64,000 nt of DNA from Scalesia atractyloides (lineage: Eukaryota; Streptophyta; Magnoliopsida; Asterales; Asteraceae). The notes below the pieces were generated by a model. The model did not search any database, was not told the DNA's origin, and was given only the letters and a program-made list of their open reading frames with translations. The stretch is from contig CAMTDV010000009.1 of assembly GCA_947069175.1 (NCBI GenBank), positions 9,061,663-9,125,662 of the forward strand. Direction: 5' to 3'. This document shows positions 21,741-32,755 of the stretch, piece by piece. The translations under genes and the position numbers were made by a program. Within the stretch, counting starts at the first letter, position 1. The number at the start of each line of letters is the position of its first letter.

Positions 21741-22431
21741 ACGAAATAGCATCAATGCCACATTACCGAACGACCACCAACACTGAAGTTGCGTGTGTTT
21801 ATGTGAAGAAATTAGACCGAAACGCTAAACACGGAATTAATAACTGAGTGGACTAGGACTTGCACGTTATGTCAAACCTGTCAAACGAGGAAAATAGACG
21901 GTGTAAAAACGTTGAACCACACACGCACGCTACGTCGTGTTATCTCGCAATATTTTTGAACGAATCGTAAAAACGTTAAACCACAAACGCACGTTGCGAT
22001 GTGTTAACCCACAAAATTTAGAACGAAGTATAAAGCGAAAAATTAACGAAAAATGAAAATTATAAAGGACCAAAATTGAAAGTAAAAAAAGTTATGATAA
22101 TAGATTGTAAAAGATAAAAAGTTTTGGGTTAAAAGTAAAAAAAAATATTTTTGGGTTAAAAGTAATTTATCAAATAGTTTTGTGTTAAAAGTAATTTATC
22201 AAATACTTTTGGATGAAAAGTAAAAAATCAATTTTTTTAAATCTCCCAAAGCATTGGGTACAAGACACATATACATAAATAAGTTGCTTATTTATAGTTT
22301 TAATAGTGCTTATTATAGGTTTTTAATTGTATTAGTAAAAGATAAATAATCATAAACGAGAAGTCATTATCAACAATTGTTTTTTATTAATCATAAATGA
22401 TTCAAATGTTTTACAATAAGTTGACTCTACA
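21741..22431. other. Helitron-related and AT-rich sequence, no gene
   Basis: Degenerate repeats include AAAACGTTGAACCACACACG (about 21907) and AAACGTTAAACCACAAACGC (about 21971), a diverged tandem pair. There is no coding potential. Confidence 0.4.
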
Positions 22432-22787
22432 GACTCCCCCTCAGCCGATCACCTAACAATTATATTTGTACAAGAGAAAAGGTAATGTGCGTGATAAATA
22501 GATCACTCTCAGGTGTGCATGGCATGTTTATTTATACTAAGTACGGAATCATTGTTTTGTAATTGGCTGACATCACCCTCATAGTGACATCTAACATTTC
22601 TAAAAGAAATATTCAACAGATGTTGCAAACATCTGTGCAAATCTAACATCTTTCTAACTAGTCTAACATTGATACAAGATAAGTATTGTTACATTAGGAA
22701 ATCACTATCTAGACTATCCTTTGTTGCTGTGAACCAAACATCTGTTTGGCCATACAGATGTATGGTCTTTCTCATAACCCAACATAA
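22432..22787 (-). mobile_element. Probable degraded LTR fragment (copia-like)
   Basis: On the minus strand the block starts TGTTGGGTTATGAG. It has a TATA-box-like AGTATAAATAAAC and ends near a GAGGGGGAGTCTGT purine run. No partner LTR or target duplication was found, so it could be a solo or truncated LTR. Confidence 0.35.
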
Positions 22788-22899
22788 AACGAAATAATTT
22801 GTCTAAATACGGAAAACAAACACAACCATGTAAATTGTCGAATCCGCCGCAACGCTTATGAAAAAACATAGGAAAACTAGCACAAAGGTGTAAATTGTC

Positions 22900-22930
22900 A
22901 CCTCTACTGCAACACGTGGATTCCTACTAG
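22900..22930 (+). mobile_element. Possible Helitron 3' terminus (plus strand)
   Basis: CTCTACTGCAACACGTGGAT followed by TCCTACTAG|T resembles the end at 4759 read in the opposite direction. The hairpin is poor. Confidence 0.35.
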
Positions 22931-23320
22931 TATGTAAATATAAATATTAGAAAACAATAGCATCAAAATATACTACCACATAATGCATAAAAGTTGCAGG
23001 CAAAACTAGTGAGGTGTAAGACCCGTTTACTTCTAAACATTTTCTTATAAGAATATAAAATATATATATATATATATATATATAGTGAAAGTGTAATGTA
23101 CAATATGCTTTATCGTACGAGCATACGAGATTTCAAGTTCACAGTTATAAATTTTATAAATAAAAAACCGCATGTTGAAAAAACAATAAAATAGCAAGTT
23201 ATAAAAAAATCGCATTAAGTTCGCATGTTGTAACTCAATCTCGTACGCAGCATACTTAACACAAATTGTACGTTAACCAACCCCTATATATATATGTATA
23301 TATTAGAATAGAAATACACA
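22931..23320. other. AT-rich flank with (TA)n tract
   Basis: A TA repeat lies at about 23061-23085. No gene was recognised up to the ACACA target duplication at 23316. Confidence 0.5.
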
Positions 23321-24171
23321 TGTCACACCCCAACCGATGACGGAATCATCGGGGCGCAAGCACTAAGCGGTTCAGATTGTTCGAGAGAATCCACAACGAC
23401 TATTTTTAAATGAAAATATTTAAGCGTCAATTTCCCATACAATCAACAGACAATCATTTCATAATATCACGAATTCAAATATTCTCAAACAATTTCAAAG
23501 TCGATTGCAAGTTTATTATATGTTTCTAAAGCAAAAACCCTAAGTCCATTTGCTGCGAATATCATCCTCAACCTGTCACATACGTTAAAATACAAGTCAA
23601 TACAATTAAGTAAATGTGAGTATACAGGTTTACTAGCATAATAATAGTGATAAAAGCGATTACGCATAACTAACATGTATACGTAGAGAAAGTGAATCTA
23701 AGTAAGCTAACAATAATGATACATGCTAACCAACACGACTGCGATGTGAGTATGCGCGATACGTGTTCACAATAGCGAACATGCATGTAAGTAATTTGCG
23801 AGCCTTAACAACCCCCGAACCAATTGGGTGCTGAGTCCAAACTATAGTACTATCGTTGCTAAGGGTGGTCTACAAGTCCTCATTATTCACACATAGCAAA
23901 CAAACATTTAGCGATTCACGTATAACATGCGAGAGCGGTTAGCGTTAAAACAGTTTAGCGTTGTGTGTAGCGTGTTTTGATATAGAGACGTATGTAACAC
24001 CCAAAAGTGTGATAAAGCGAAAAAGGGTTCAAGTATACTCACTGTTAGTGTTTGATAAACAAACACGAAGCGATTCTGGATTGAAGGGAGCGCCGGTTCA
24101 GCCTGTAAACGCGAACAAAAGTGCATCAGTCTTCCGAGTGTTGAAACGGTCGAAACGTGAAGGAGCAGAGG

Positions 24172-24485
24172 ACAAGTTCGGGCGAAGTTGTACCAATTTC
24201 CTTGGAATTGGTACAAGTTTGGGCGAACTTGATTGTTTGTCTTACATATTGCACAAGTTCGGGCGACTTGTTTGGTTTCCTTGGAAACTGTACAAATTCG
24301 GGCGAACTTTGCTGATTCTTTTGAGATGTGAACAAGTTCGGGCGAACTTGTCTGGTTTCCTTAGAAACTGTACAAGTTCGGGCAAACTTGACTGATTTTC
24401 TTGAGTTTTGGACAAGTTCGGGCAAAGTTTGTCACCATTTGGTGACAACTTCGAGCGAACTTGCTCTTTTTGGAGCGAACTTGAC
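24172..24485. repeat. Palindrome array A, 40-bp period
   Basis: Copies of ACAAGTTCGGGCGAACTTGT, some imperfect, start at 24172, 24213, 24253, 24292, 24332, 24372, 24412 and 24445. There is a half copy at 24471. The approximately 20-bp spacers alternate between a TGGTTTCCTTGGAAACTG type and an CTGATTTTCTTGAGTTTT type, so the true unit is about 80 bp. Confidence 0.95.
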
Positions 24486-25144
24486 TGTTTTGGTCACCAA
24501 ATCGTGCGTTTTCGCGTCTTTTGTTGAGGAAATCGAGTGTCCATCCCTCCAACCTTTAGCTACTGAGCAAAACATAGGCTGGAGAGGTCTTTTGGAGCGA
24601 GTTTAAGCCACTTTACAGGAACTTGGGCTAATCCGGGCAAACTTGATGGTTCGTACAGGTTAGTCCAGTTCGTGCAAGGTGACGATATCGTCCTTGTGCT
24701 TCCGGATCTAGATCTTGTTTGACAACGCCTCGTTCCACTTCATAGTGAACGAAACATACGTCATTAGTCCGTATTATGTGTAAAAATCAATTTTTAAAAG
24801 GTTTTACTCAGATCTAACACTTGGTGAGTCGAAATCATAAAGATTTCTAGCTTGGGAAGCCAAAGCTAAGCCCAAATACACTCGTTTAGTGTAGATCTAA
24901 GTGAAAAGAATAAGTTTTATAGAAAAAGATGAAGATTTTCATAAACAGAAGAGATTTGATGAAAACGAAGGTAATCCTTGTGCAAAATCGTACTAAAAAC
25001 ATTGTTGTTTTGCATAAAACGGGTTGATTCTTACTTGGAAATCAAGGTTTCGGTTTTGGGAGCTTTGGGGCGAACTTGCAGCAAGGGGAGCATGAATGGA
25101 GGTGCTAGGTATTTATAGGTGGAGGAGAAATGGGCTGGTGGAGA

Positions 25145-25318
25145 CCAGTTCGGCCGAACTTGGCATAAGTTCGAGCGAACTTGGCACAAGTTCGGGCGAA
25201 CTTGGCCAGATTGGCTTGAACTTATGCAAGTTCGAGCAAACTTGCTCATTAAGGGAGCTTCTGGTGGCCTGGCCAACTTCGGGCAAAGTTGGGGTGCCCA
25301 ACTTCGGCCGAACTTGTC
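25145..25318. repeat. Palindrome array B, nearly head-to-tail
   Basis: Motif variants start at about 25145, 25165, 25186, 25226, 25273 and 25298. The first three abut with about 20-bp spacing. Confidence 0.9.
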
Positions 25319-25728
25319 CTGGTGGCTAAGTTTTGTTCATTAGTTTCGCGTTAGGTACTCGTTTGGCGATTCGGTTCGTATTAGATAATTATGTTAGGCG
25401 TTTTAGCGAGGCGTTAAGCGTTGTAAATGATAAAATAATGCGATTAAGCGATTCGTACGAGTGAGAGCGTTGCGATAGCGAGTATAACCATAAATCATAA
25501 AGCACATTACACATAAGTAACATAATGTAACATATTTAGTCGCGATTCGAGTTTGCGTTGCGAGTAGTAAGCGATTTAAATGCGATAAATAAGCGATGTA
25601 GTATGCGTTTCAAAATAATTGTAAACCATTATGTCAATCTCAGAGTACAAACGGTTTAGAAAACAAAATACAAATGAATAACGGAAATAACCGAATTAAT
25701 AGATTTTGGATCGGGTTGTTACAACACA

Positions 25729-26361
25729 CATCCGACAGGATCATACCAAATATACGATAATTTAAAACAACATTTGATACTTAAAGTATTTCCAAAATGA
25801 CACATTGTCAGATCATAACATTTGAGTTAACAAAACGCAGAAACTATGATCCTTAAAGTGTGTTCGGTTCTTCATACAACTTGATCTTCATATAGACATC
25901 CTTCGGTAATTCACCTAAGACACAAAATTATCAAACAATTAGTTATTAAATCATGCCTAAACAAATCCCAGATCAAATATCAAACAAGAAAACATCTTTC
26001 GCCAACATTGTACCCCCTCACGGCCCGCTAGGAGTTAATCCATTTAGCTCGCGGGTGGAGAGCATCTCTCGCTGGGTGCGGGGTGCCAGGCCTCTTGCGT
26101 CTCGGGTGGCGAGGGTAGTTTTTCAAAGATAGTTTCGCAGTTGGGAGCTGCAAACTCCCAGCACTACCAAATTTTACCATTTTTCTCATAACTAAATCAA
26201 AACTCATATGTTTTACTTCAAACACACACACATATGTACATAATCCTCAAGGATGTGAATTATTGTGTTCCTGAGTTAAGCGGAGAAAAGAAGGATTCCT
26301 TTCCTTTATTTTCTTTTCTCTCCATTTTGCGTGCAAAATGAAACATCTTGTTTTTCAAGGA
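25729..26361. other. Intergenic with a short GC-rich island
   Basis: The stretch at about 26015-26115 (GGCCCGCTAGGAG, CGGGTGGAGAGCATC, GGGTGCGGGGTGCC) stands out from AT-rich surroundings. Neither strand gives a recognisable protein or RNA. Confidence 0.4.
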
Positions 26362-27072
26362 ATAATGAATTTAAATAGTCTCAACTATTTTTAATTGGCC
26401 GCCACCGGTCACAACTACAATTATCACCACTAACAGTCCCAACTATTAATATATTGGCCTCCAAAGGACGTCTGACTAACGATAACCTAACATCGTTAGT
26501 CGCTGGTCGCTAGAAAAATGTTTTTGCCCAGAAAACACAACTTTTTCATCCCAAACCTCTTTGTAACCTTAGATTGGACCTTTGAACCTTTTTCTAGTTA
26601 AAGCCCAATTATTATGGTCGTCGGAAAACCATTTTTTTGCCGAAACATTCCTTTTACTCTAGAAAACTCAACCTTTTCCTCACAAACCTCTATATAACCT
26701 TATATTGGACCTTTAGGAACCTTTTTTCTAGTAAAAGCCTATGTTATCAAAGTCGCCGGAAAACTCAACATTTTAGTTCTAAACCTCTTTGTAGCCTTAC
26801 ATTGGACCTTTCAGAAATTTTTCTGACCAGAAACGTTTTTTTTTCTGGCGACAGACAACTAACGACATTAGGGTTCCATTAGTCAGGGTCCTTTGGAGAC
26901 AAATATGTTAATAGCTGGGACTGCCAGTTGTGATTTTTGTAGTTGGTGATTTTTCAGTTAGTTTGGTAGTGCTATAGAAAAATAAGTTGAAAGTTGGGAG
27001 TGATGTGGTACAGTTTATAAGTTGAGAATGCTATTGAACAAATAGTAAAAGTTGAGGTCATTTAAATTCAAT
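26362..27072. mobile_element. Foldback element with inverted arms
   Basis: Outer arms GAATTTAAATAGTCTCAAC and complemented GAATTTAAATGACCTCAAC, and inner arms around GGCCTCCAAAGGACGTCTGAC versus a complemented GTCTCCAAAGGACCCTGAC, show a large inverted repeat. The exact target duplication is unclear. Confidence 0.5.
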
Positions 27073-27351
27073 AACACTATTATTGTCAGTTTTCGAGTCT
27101 TCATGAAAATCATTGTCCCACTGCTTCGATGTTATGTTTTTTTATTAGTATTTATATATTAAAATGAAACAAGTTTTCCACCCATCACTTCAAAAAATAA
27201 GGTATACATAAATGTTGGAGCCGGCCCAACACTTTTGGAGGCCCTAAGCTAACTGTAAAGTCTGGGTATTTAAAAAAAACTTTATAATATAAACTCTCGT
27301 CCTTTACTAGGGCTTGGAACCTGCAGTTATAAACTAAAAAGTTAATAGTTT

Positions 27352-27728
27352 GAGTTAACTTTTATTTGCGTCCATGTGGTTTGTTTATTTTTGCCATTTC
27401 TGACCAATTTTAAAATATGCACCAGTTTCTCCCTGACATACTAGAAACATATCATTTCAGCCCAAAAATTAAAACCCAGTTTATTTATATATGTTTACCG
27501 AAGAGTATTTTTCTCTTTCATTAGTCAGACATAAAACAAGATGAAAATAAAAGAAATATGAGGACAAAAACACCCTTCATTAAACTTGTCTGACTTAATT
27601 GGGTTTTAATTTTTGGACTGAAATGACACGTTTTCAGTATGTCAAGGAGGAAACTGGTGCATTTTTGAAAATTGGATTTAAATGGCAAAAGTGAACAAAC
27701 CACCAGGGACAAAAATGATAGTTAACTC
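27352..27728. mobile_element. MULE-like foldback element (377 bp)
   Basis: The ends are GAGTTAACTTTTATTTGCGT and complemented GAGTTAACTATCATTTTTGT, both followed by a CC(T)GGTGGTTTGTT or CATGTGGTTTGTT phrase. The flanks TAATAGTTT (27343-27351) and TAATATTTT (27729-27737) match at 8 of 9 positions. Confidence 0.7.
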
Positions 27729-27846
27729 TAATATTTTTTTAAGTTATATTTTGTGTGAATAAGAAAAGTGGATCTGACACATCAATTCTTCAACTTTTGG
27801 GTCTAAATATTTTATTTGTTTATACCATTATCTCTTTACTTATTTG

Positions 27847-27851
<5 letters not shown>

Positions 27852-27911
<60 letters not shown>
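27852..27911. repeat. (AT)n microsatellite
   Basis: An uninterrupted AT run of about 60 bp. It is the insertion site of the neighbouring MITE. Confidence 0.98.
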
Positions 27912-27914
<3 letters not shown>

Positions 27915-29103
27915 TAAGGTTCATTGGAGAACACTAAAAAAGTGGGGAACAGTGGGGAACCGACTCAAACAAACTCCGATTGGACTCACTCCAGCGACGT
28001 TGGAACCGGCTCGTCGAACCCTAACTGTCACACCCCGACCCGCAGCGGAAAAGGTGATCGGGGCATGATTGGGTTATCATCAAAGCTCATGACATTTGTT
28101 TTAACGTTTCATATTCATTAATACACTTTAATGAAAAATTACAATCAATATTACAACATGTCCTAAATATCAATCTAGGCTTCATTGTTTTCTTCTAAGG
28201 CATTTCCTATGTTTTCCTTGCTTCATCCTGTTCACCTGTATCATGTGTAAAAAGGGTTTTTGGATCAACAAAAAGTTGGCGAGTGAATCCTATGGAAAAC
28301 ATTTGAACAAGTTTATTTAATTGATTATGAAATAAGTGCACAACCACACATGAGTAAAAATAGATGTAAACTTATTCATAAATCAATTTAATATTAAACA
28401 ATACACACATGAACAATAATGGATCGTTTAGAGGCACGCGTTGCTCAACTCGTCTCTCACGAGGAACTGATGGGCCTAATGAATGAATTGCATAAACATG
28501 ATAATATGAAAGACATAACTACAAACAATATAAACTCAATAATACACACATGAACAATAATGGATTGGTTTTGAGGCACGCGTTGCTCAACTCGTCTCCC
28601 ACGAGGAACTGATGGGCTTAATGAATGAATTTCATATAAGTTGACAAAATGAAATACATAATCACAACAATATAAACAATCTAAGTTTAGATCACGATAT
28701 GGTATGGCACAAGTTTAAATAAACGAGTTAATTATTTTATGACACATGACACACCCCAAAACGTGTAATAAAAAAGGGGAGTTGTAAGATTCACTCACAG
28801 TGGGTGCGTTCGGTTGATGATGTTGAATGAACGCGAAGTGGTTTTTAACCACGAGTGAAATTAACCTAGATAAATAGCATTATGGTTCGGTAAGTAAACG
28901 GATTTTATTAATCCATTTTAGTAGGATTGTTGGGTGTATTTTTGTGAGTTTAAGGCTATTTTCTAACCTTAAAAATGTTATTTTTAAGTATTTTTAATTG
29001 ATTTTTAATTAAAATAAATAAATAAAAATAATAAAAAAATTGACTTTTTTGACCGTTGACCGTTGACTGTTGACTTTGACCGGTTCGTATGCGTGTATGT
29101 GTA

Positions 29104-29691
29104 CGCTGAGTGAGGCTCGAACCCGAGGCCTCCCATACGCATGCACGCAGCTCTACCAACTGAGCTACGTGTCTAACCCGAAATATTTCTGTTTTTAATT
29201 ATATTTATATATTAATTAGATTAATCCGAAAATCAATTTATTTCTAAAAAGATTTTACTGAATCGGACCGGTGCGCTCCACAGGTCTGGAACCCGGGACC
29301 TGTGGGTTGAGTTAACACACAGTCCACCGCTGGACTGTGTGTCTAACTTGTTAAATAATCCGATTTATATTATACTTATGAACAAACTTCATTATTTCAT
29401 TTCTGCCTTATTTTAAAAAGTTAGGTAATTGTCCGAATCGGTGCAGTAGACCAGACTCGAACTCGTGACGTGTGTTTAAACATTCACCCAGTCCACCGCT
29501 GGACTGTGTGTGTATCTTGGTTATTATTCCGGTTATTATTAAACTTAACATGTACAGCGGTGACTCCGGTTCGGTTAACAAAAAAAAGACATTTTTTATT
29601 AAGGCAAGCATGCGTGGGACAAGATTTGAACTCGAGACGTTTACGTGTTTAATGTGCACACAGTCCACCGCTGGACTGTGTGTCTAACCCG
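29104..29691 (-). repeat. Four tandem tRNA-like modules in the 3' LTR
   Basis: On the element strand, three modules have a 10-bp-stem hairpin ACACAGTCCA/TGGACTGTGT with a GCGG loop (about 29682-29656, 29511-29486, 29342-29315). Each is followed by a B-box-like motif (GAGTTCAAATC, GAGTTCGAGTC, GGGTTCCAGACC). The fourth (29172-29104) has a textbook D-arm, GCTCAGTTGGTAGAGC, with A-box TAGCTCAGTTGG and B-box GGTTCGAGCC. Spacing is about 170 bp, as in the solo LTR at 8455. Confidence 0.65.
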
Positions 29692-30385
29692 AGCTATAAC
29701 TTGATTTAAATTAAACTTATGTGTTACCGAAACTTCGTCTTCTTCGTCAGTTTTAACCAGAAACGATGACTGACTGGTTCGAAGTTTTAATCATGTTCGT
29801 TAGCGTGTTTCAGTTAATTACAGGTGAGATATAAATAAAAAGAAAGAAAAATTAGGCGTAAGGTATACCGACTGGACTCCTCTGTTTCTCCGGCGAAACT
29901 CCGTGACAACGAAAGATTTCGGCGACGTGTGTCTTGCGGCAGAGAGTCTTCAGCAAGCTTGAAAAGGATGTGGGTGACTTCGGTATAAGCTCAGGGGGTT
30001 CAGTAAGGCTCGGAAGTATAGGACTCGGTTTTCCGGCGATGTGCAGAAATATTCCGGCGAGTAAATTTTCGCCGAGAAAGGGTGCGGTTTTGAGCGAAAA
30101 AGCTTGCAGAGGTTCGAGGAGGTATTTATAGGGCAGGTCGTCGATGAATTTGGTTCGATTTCCGACTTGATTCGTCGGTTAAAAATTCTCCGGCGGTTAT
30201 AGCTTGTGTCGCGGGTTCAGGCGTCGGTTATAACCGATGTGGGTTTAAATGTTTACGTTAAGACTTGAAGAAACCGTCCAATCTCGCGAGATCGCCGGGA
30301 TTTCCGACGACTGCATTTTGGCGCGCCGATTTCGTATTCGGAAAACATGTTATGAATTAATTGATTCTAATAATTAACAAGAATC

Positions 30386-30468
30386 ATCAGTGGCGCAGTG
30401 GTTGAGTGTGTGCGTGTTAAGTTGCTGAACCGGTTGACTGACCCGGGTTCGAAACCCGGCAGCAACAT
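30386..30468 (+). other. tRNA-like module T1 in the 3' LTR (antisense)
   Basis: A-box-like TGGCGCAGTGG at 30391 and a perfect T-arm (CCGGG, loop TTCGAAA, CCCGG) including B-box GGTTCGAAACC at 30446-30456. No convincing acceptor stem or anticodon arm, so it is tRNA-like and not a functional tRNA gene. Confidence 0.65.
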
Positions 30469-30652
30469 ATTATTTTTATTTTCTTATTTTTAACAGTTTT
30501 TCAAAAACAAATTATATATTCCAATATAATAATTAATTATGTATCGTTTAAAATTAATTTGGGCATTAAATACGCCACGAAATTTTAAACTGATTGTTCG
30601 GTTAATAAACGGAGCGGGTTTGGTAAAATCCGTTTTTTTTACGGATGTTACA

Positions 30653-30668
30653 GTATCCCCTGCTTTTT
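30653..30668 (-). other. Polypurine tract of the gypsy element
   Basis: The minus strand reads AAAAAGCAGGGGATAC directly before the LTR start TGTAACATCC, the expected plus-strand priming site. Confidence 0.7.
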
Positions 30669-30960
30669 AGAAATTTCATCCCGAAATTTAAGTAGTGATA
30701 TATTTGACTAAAAGAATGATGGTGTTTAGTTTGACAGTTACACACTTAGAAGAAAAGTAAGAGTTTAAATTTTTTGTTTGAGGCGGTAACGTCCCTTGTA
30801 AGGGTTAAGTACCCTATTACAGGAATCGCTTTTTGTTGCCTACTGTAAAAGTATTGATAAGCAGAATTTATTCGCTAAATATGATATCATGCATAAGAGT
30901 TTGGATATGTTTGGAAGGATATGGTTATATCCTAAGGCAAAACTTCTAATACTACAACCT

Positions 30961-32725
30961 ACATGGAACTTCTCATAACCATCTAACAATACCTCTGATC
31001 ATTTGACAAGAATACTTATATATAAGAAGTACCAGCAGCGTATCCACCATATTCTTGTCAAATTTTCATGGGTTTTATCAGTAAGTTATGATTGGTTCTA
31101 TGACTATAGAACATAAATAAACACAACAGCTAATATTTGAATCCACATTCTGATAGCATATATGTTTGAATGGTGACAGTTCCTCTCTCATTTGTTATGA
31201 TGGAGAGGTTAGTTTATGTAGAAATGGAACACAATCCAATTTCTTTAAATAGCGAGATGATATAAATGTAACACAAATTTTAACCAAGACAATACTAAAT
31301 CCTACATGGAACTTCTCATAACCGCCTGATAATGCCTCTGATCCTTTGGCAAGAATACTTATATATAGGAAGTACCAGCGGCGTATCCACCATATTCTTG
31401 TCAAATTTTCGTTGGTTTTATCCGCAAATTATGATTAGTTACCAAGAAACTACTAAATCCTACATAGAACTTCTCATAACCGTCTGACAATGCCTCTGAT
31501 CCTTTGACAAGAATACTTATATATAGGAAGTACCAGCGGCGTATCCACCATATTCTCGTCAAATTTTCATTGGTTTTATCAGTGAATTATGATTAGTCCT
31601 ATGTGACTCTACAACCAATACAACAAACACAAAATACTGAAAATGAAAAAATGTCTGTGCGATCAAGGCTCAATCAAACGGAGCCGATCGTATTGCATGT
31701 ACTGAAAATGAAATGTCTGTGCGATCAAGGCTCAATCAAGCGGAGCCGATCGTATTGCATGTACTGAAAATAATAAATTTAATCTAAACAATAATCACAC
31801 AAACAGCCTATACATGGAACCTCTCATAACCGCCTGATAATGCCTCCGATCCTTTGACAAGAATACTTATATATAGGAAGTACCAGCGGCGTATCCACCA
31901 TATTCTCGTCAAATTCTCATTGACTTTATCCGCAAGTTATGATTAGTTCTATGTGACTCTACAACAAACACAACAACCACAAGATACTGATAATGAAAAT
32001 GTCTGTGCGATCAAGGCTCAATCAAACGGAGCCGATCGTATTGCATGTACTGAAAATGAAAATGTCTGTGCGATCAAGGCTCAATCAAACGGAGCTGATC
32101 GTATTGCATGTACTGAAAATAATAAATTTAATCTAAACAATAACCATACAAACAGCCTATACATGGAACCTCTCATAACCGCCTGATAATGCCTCCGATC
32201 CTTTGACAAGAATACTTATATATAGGAAGTACCAGCGGCGTATCCACCATATTCTTGTCAAATTCTCATTGACTTTATCCGCAAGTTATGATTAGTTCTA
32301 TGCGACTCTACAACAAACACAACAACCACAAGATACTGATAATGAAAATGTCTGTGCGATCAAGGCTCAATCAAACGGAGCCGATCGTATTGCATGTACT
32401 GAAAATGAAAAATGTCTGTGCGATCAAGGCTCAATCAAACGGAGCCGATCGTATGTGGGCACGCCGGGTTTACGCTCATAATGAAATGGGGAACATGCTC
32501 AACGCTCATAATGTAATGGGGAGCGGCGACCTAAGAAATTGCATGTACTGAAAATAATAAACAATAATTACTCAAACAGTCTACACATGGAACCTCTCAT
32601 AACCGCCAGATAATGCTTCTGATCCTTTGACAAGAATACTTATATATAGGAAGTACCAGCGGCGTATCCACCATATTCTTGTCAAAGTTTCATTGGCTTT
32701 ATCCTTAAGTTATGATTGGTTCTAT
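30961..32725. repeat. Six-copy internal repeat region of the gypsy element
   Basis: A core of about 145 bp (ACATGGAACTTCTCATAACC ... GTACCAGCGGCGTATCCACC ... GTTATGATTAGTTCTATG) starts at about 30961, 31304, 31462, 31812, 32161 and 32584. Between copies a 60-bp subunit (AATGTCTGTGCGATCAAGGC...) occurs in pairs at about 31649/31708, 31999/32058 and 32346/32410. The unit length changes from about 160 to 425 bp because subunits are gained or lost. Confidence 0.9.
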
Positions 32726-32755
32726 GTGATTTTAAAACATAAAGAAAACATAAAA

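Larger units (their letters stand above)
23321..25723 (-). mobile_element. Solo LTR (2.4 kb) with palindrome arrays
   Basis: On the minus strand it begins TGTAACAACCCGATCC and ends CGGTTGGGGTGTGACA. ACACA flanks both sides (23316-23320, 25724-25728). Ends and length resemble the other large LTRs in the window (TGTAACA...GGGGTGTGACA), but the interior carries ACAAGTTCGGGCGAACTTGT arrays where those have tRNA-like modules. No coding sequence. Confidence 0.85.
28026..30652 (-). repeat. 3' LTR of the gypsy element
   Basis: It is near-identical to 34923-37552. It carries two copies of a GCACGCGTTGCTCAACTCGT...GAGGAACTGATGGGC phrase (28434 and 28575) and the tRNA-like modules described separately. 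Confidence 0.95.

Noticed and set aside
24172..24485. CRISPR-like array
   Set aside because: Repeat and spacer are both about 20 bp, but the repeat is a perfect palindrome, spacers are two alternating sequences and not unique, and the context is a plant LTR. No cas genes.
24126..24606. Several overlapping open frames such as KFARTC or SSPELV repeats
   Set aside because: They arise from translating the palindrome array in different frames.
29104..29172. Functional tRNA gene
   Set aside because: D-arm and B-box are good, but no acceptor stem pairs and the anticodon arm is not formed. It is reported as tRNA-like only.
30386..30468. Functional tRNA gene
   Set aside because: Perfect T-arm and an A-box, but no matching acceptor or anticodon stem.
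31953..32551. Coding gene from repeated ENVCAIKAQSNGAD peptides
   Set aside because: It is a by-product of the 60-bp subunit being near a multiple of three, and lies antisense to the element's gag.
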